Source: an uncultured Chryseolinea sp.
GTDB lineage: Bacteria > Bacteroidota > Bacteroidia > Cytophagales > Cyclobacteriaceae
Length of the DNA: 7,473 bases
Direction of reading: 5' to 3'
NCBI GenBank assembly: GCA_946478915.1
Contig: CAMLER010000236.1
Location: forward strand, 1 to 7,473
Of this stretch, positions 6,139 to 7,473 are shown one piece after another. The notes under the pieces are model-generated. The model was not told the origin of the DNA and did not search any database. It saw nothing but the letters and a program-made list of their open reading frames with translations. Position 1 is the first letter of the stretch. The number at the start of each line of letters is the position of its first letter. Made by a program: the position numbers and the translations under genes.

Positions 6139-6921
6139 TTATTTAACCAGCTTATGCTTTACCAAAAGATCCACCAGGGAGATTGAAGCATCTTCCATGC
6201 TATTTACCAAACCATCAATTTTTGATACCAAATAGTTGTAGAGGACCTGGAGAATCATACCCACGATAAGACCACCAACCGTTGTGATCAAGGCCACTTT
6301 CATACCCCCAGCAACGATAGAAGGCGAAATGTCCCCTGCTTTTTCAATCGTATCGAACGCGATAACCATCCCTACAACAGTTCCAAAGAAACCGAGCATG
6401 GGACCAAGTGAAATCATCAAAGAGATCCAGATCAATCCTCTTTCAAGCTTACCCATTTCAACACCACCATAAGATACGATCGATTTTTCAACCATATCGA
6501 TACCTTCATGATAACGCATCAGACCTTGTGTAAAAATTGATGCCACTGGGCCACGAGTGTTGCGAGTTACATCTAAAGCAGCGTTAACACCACCTTTTGA
6601 TAGTGCGTCCTCAATTTGGCCTAACAATTTTCTTGTATTGGTAGTTGCAAGATTCAGCATGATTATCCTCTCGATCGAGATGGCCAATCCAATGATCAAG
6701 CATATAAGAATTGGCGTCATGAATTCGGCTCCACCTGCGATGAATTGATCCTTGAGAACTTCATGGAAAGACTGGTCCTCGTCTTCAACCGGAACAGAGG
6801 ACGCTGTCTCCGTAGGTTGCTCTACAGGAGCTGTGTCGGTTGCAGTGGTATCATCCTGACCATAAAGAGAAGGGGACGCCAGTACCCCCACAAGTGCGAT
6901 AATCGCGAATAATTTTTTCAT
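6139..6921 (-). CDS. exbB: ExbB/TolQ/MotA family proton channel subunit
   Basis: The channel subunit of the ExbB/ExbD energiser, an inner-membrane protein that passes protons to drive TonB-like partners. The 260 residues have an N-terminal signal-like helix (MKKLFAIIALVGVLASPSLYG, cleavage likely near residues 21-22). An acidic, Thr/Pro-rich linker (22-50) follows, then three membrane helices (about 66-88, 163-189 and 203-228). The hallmark SLGPMLGFFGTVVGMVIAF (171-189) and the GPVASIF segment (124-130) fit the family; the cytoplasmic domain lies between helices 1 and 2. The frame is open to an ATG at 7062, but I chose the ATG at 6921: the extra 47 residues contain no family sequence, they would hide the signal peptide, and the likely promoter lies inside them. 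It is the first gene of a four-gene operon. It may serve TonB-dependent uptake, or a Tol-like or gliding role; the sequence does not tell which. Confidence 0.92.
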   Translation of the reverse strand: MKKLFAIIALVGVLASPSLYGQDDTTATDTAPVEQPTETASSVPVEDEDQSFHEVLKDQFIAGGAEFMTPILICLIIGLAISIERIIMLNLATTNTRKLLGQIEDALSKGGVNAALDVTRNTRGPVASIFTQGLMRYHEGIDMVEKSIVSYGGVEMGKLERGLIWISLMISLGPMLGFFGTVVGMVIAFDTIEKAGDISPSIVAGGMKVALITTVGGLIVGMILQVLYNYLVSKIDGLVNSMEDASISLVDLLVKHKLVK

Positions 6922-6950
6922 AGTTAAAGGTTTAGTAGCATTGAAAGCGC

Positions 6951-6979
6951 CAAAATTAAACGTTTTGTCGATTTCTAAA
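6951..6979 (-). promoter_or_regulatory. Bacteroidota-type promoter for the exb operon
   Basis: On the minus strand TTTA (6976-6979, one mismatch to TTTG) is followed after 17 bases by TAATTTTG (6951-6958), a perfect TAnnTTTG. Transcription would start near 6945, giving a leader of about 25 bases to the ATG at 6921. This supports the shorter exbB. Confidence 0.55.
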
Positions 6980-7062
6980 TACTTTTTAGAAAATTTTTCT
7001 GCTGGCGGCCCGACTTTATTTTCCAGCTGTAACAATGCTAAATACCGAATAAAGTCACACAC

Positions 7063-7250
7063 ACGATGAACAAATTTGTAAAATATTGAAGTTCAAGTAC
7101 AAAAAAAGAAGCGTCGCAACTTCAGTCACCGATTAATACTTATTCCTGCTGTCATGCTCTGTGGGTTCTAAGAAGAGGAGGTATAGGGAATAAGGAATAG
7201 GGAATAAGGTGTGCAATATTATCTTTTCGCCAATCATACTTAATAGCTAC
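7063..7250. other. Intergenic region upstream of exbB, no gene seen
   Basis: Neither strand carries a convincing gene here, and the gene-free stretch continues to the window end. The AT-rich part (7063-7110) ends in a run of seven A at 7101-7107. Read on the minus strand this is a T-run behind GAAG...CTTC, a stem of only four pairs, too weak to call a terminator. A period-7 repeat lies at 7184-7211. GTCGCAAC at 7113-7120 repeats a word from the window's first bases. Confidence 0.6.
7184..7211. repeat. Period-7 tandem repeat, TARGGAA
   Basis: Four seven-base units read tagggaa (7184-7190), taaggaa (7191-7197), tagggaa (7198-7204) and taaggtg (7205-7211, degraded at the end). The first two units together recur exactly as the start of the third and fourth. 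It lies in the spacer upstream of exbB. Confidence 0.85.
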
Positions 7251-7450
7251 GGTCGGCGACCGAAGTATCTTGTATATAAAAAACTTGATGACTACTTTGA
7301 AATTAACCCCAAGCGGACCGCGTCCGCCGAAGGTCGACGAGAAACTATTAAAGGTCGATGTGCAGGGTAGAGAAGGTCGCCTACGCTGAAGCTTGCGCCA
7401 CCGCTATAGCTTTAGCGCACGAGGTCGCCTACGCTAAAGCTTCGGCGACC
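7251..7450. repeat. GC-rich mosaic of GGTCG-type palindromes and direct repeats
   Basis: The word GGTCG begins at 7251, 7332, 7353, 7375 and 7423. Palindromic parts are ggtcggcgacc (7251-7261); GCGGAC/GTCCGC (7313-7318 and 7322-7327, 3-base loop); agctttagcg/cgctaaagct (7408-7417 and 7432-7441, 10 pairs); and GGTCGCC/GGCGACC (7423-7429 and 7444-7450). A 20-base direct repeat, ggtcgcctacgctgaagctt, at 7375-7394 recurs at 7423-7442 with one change. The stretch contrasts in composition with the AT-rich DNA before it. It ends three bases before the likely tRNA CC end. Confidence 0.75.
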
Positions 7451-7453
7451 GAA

Positions 7454-7473
7454 GGCGGAGAGGGCGGGATTCG
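7454..7473 (-). tRNA. 3' end of a tRNA gene, probably tRNA-Ser (cut by the window edge)
   Basis: Reading the minus strand from the edge gives CGAAT (second half of the T loop, positions 56-60), CCCGC (T-stem 61-65), CCTCTCC (acceptor 66-72) and G (discriminator 73, at 7456), exactly in tRNA register. An acceptor arm pairing with GGAGAGG and a G discriminator are usual for bacterial tRNA-Ser. Only CC follows (7455-7454) and then T, so the full CCA is not encoded, as is frequent in Bacteroidota. The rest of the gene, including the anticodon, lies outside the window, so the isotype is an inference. Confidence 0.7.

Noticed and set aside
6922..7062. 47-residue N-terminal extension of ExbB
   Set aside because: It precedes a good signal peptide, resembles nothing in the family, and overlaps the predicted promoter at 6951-6979.
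7101..7120. Possible terminator on the minus strand, GAAG...CTTC followed by seven T
   Set aside because: Only four stem base pairs, and no gene ends just upstream of it on that strand.
7209..7370. 53-codon open frame from a GTG on the plus strand, containing YLVYKKLDDYFEINPKR
   Set aside because: It starts in the heptamer repeat, runs through the GGTCG palindromes (reading SAEGRR there) and has no promoter or recognisable domain. The YLVYKKL stretch briefly suggested a GIY-YIG nuclease but lacks the motif.

Overview
The window reads as ordinary chromosome from a member of the Bacteroidota, most likely a Cytophagales-like lineage. The evidence is: three promoters of the Bacteroidota type (TTTG, about 17-18 bases, TAnnTTTG) with no clear Shine-Dalgarno sequences; an exbB / small membrane protein / exbD / exbD cluster; the short (256-residue) Bacteroidota form of AMP nucleosidase; and a branched-chain 2-oxoacid dehydrogenase E1 of the type common in that phylum. 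The assignment is from recalled family features, not from a search.

Layout. Positions 1-624 (minus) hold the N-terminal 197 codons of a thiamine-diphosphate-dependent 2-oxoacid dehydrogenase E1. Its family similarity stops at position 34, where a 31-base inverted-repeat sequence runs to the window edge. A divergent intergenic region with two outward-facing promoters follows. Then come alanine dehydrogenase (872-1984, plus), a convergent small protein with the N-terminal nuclease fold of type I restriction subunits (2018-2461, minus), AMP nucleosidase (2560-3330, plus), and a convergent UMF1/Atg22-like MFS transporter (3371-4687, minus). Positions 4749-6921 (minus) are a tight four-gene operon for an ExbB/ExbD proton-driven energiser: exbB, a three-helix membrane protein, and two different exbD genes. 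A hairpin terminator closes the operon directly against the start codon of the transporter.

The last 550 bases contain no convincing protein gene. They hold the exbB promoter, a period-7 tandem repeat, a GC-rich mosaic of GGTCG-type palindromes, and, at the very edge, the 3' end of a tRNA gene (probably serine) on the minus strand.

The genes are metabolic and housekeeping: alanine to pyruvate, AMP to adenine, branched-chain oxoacid oxidation, and energy coupling to the outer membrane. I do not see a defence island, CRISPR array, insertion sequence or obvious new system. The parts most worth a second look are the non-coding ones: three related purine-rich period 7-8 tandem repeats at gene ends or in spacers, the palindrome mosaic next to the tRNA, the disrupted E1 gene, and the conserved-looking extra membrane protein inside the exb operon.
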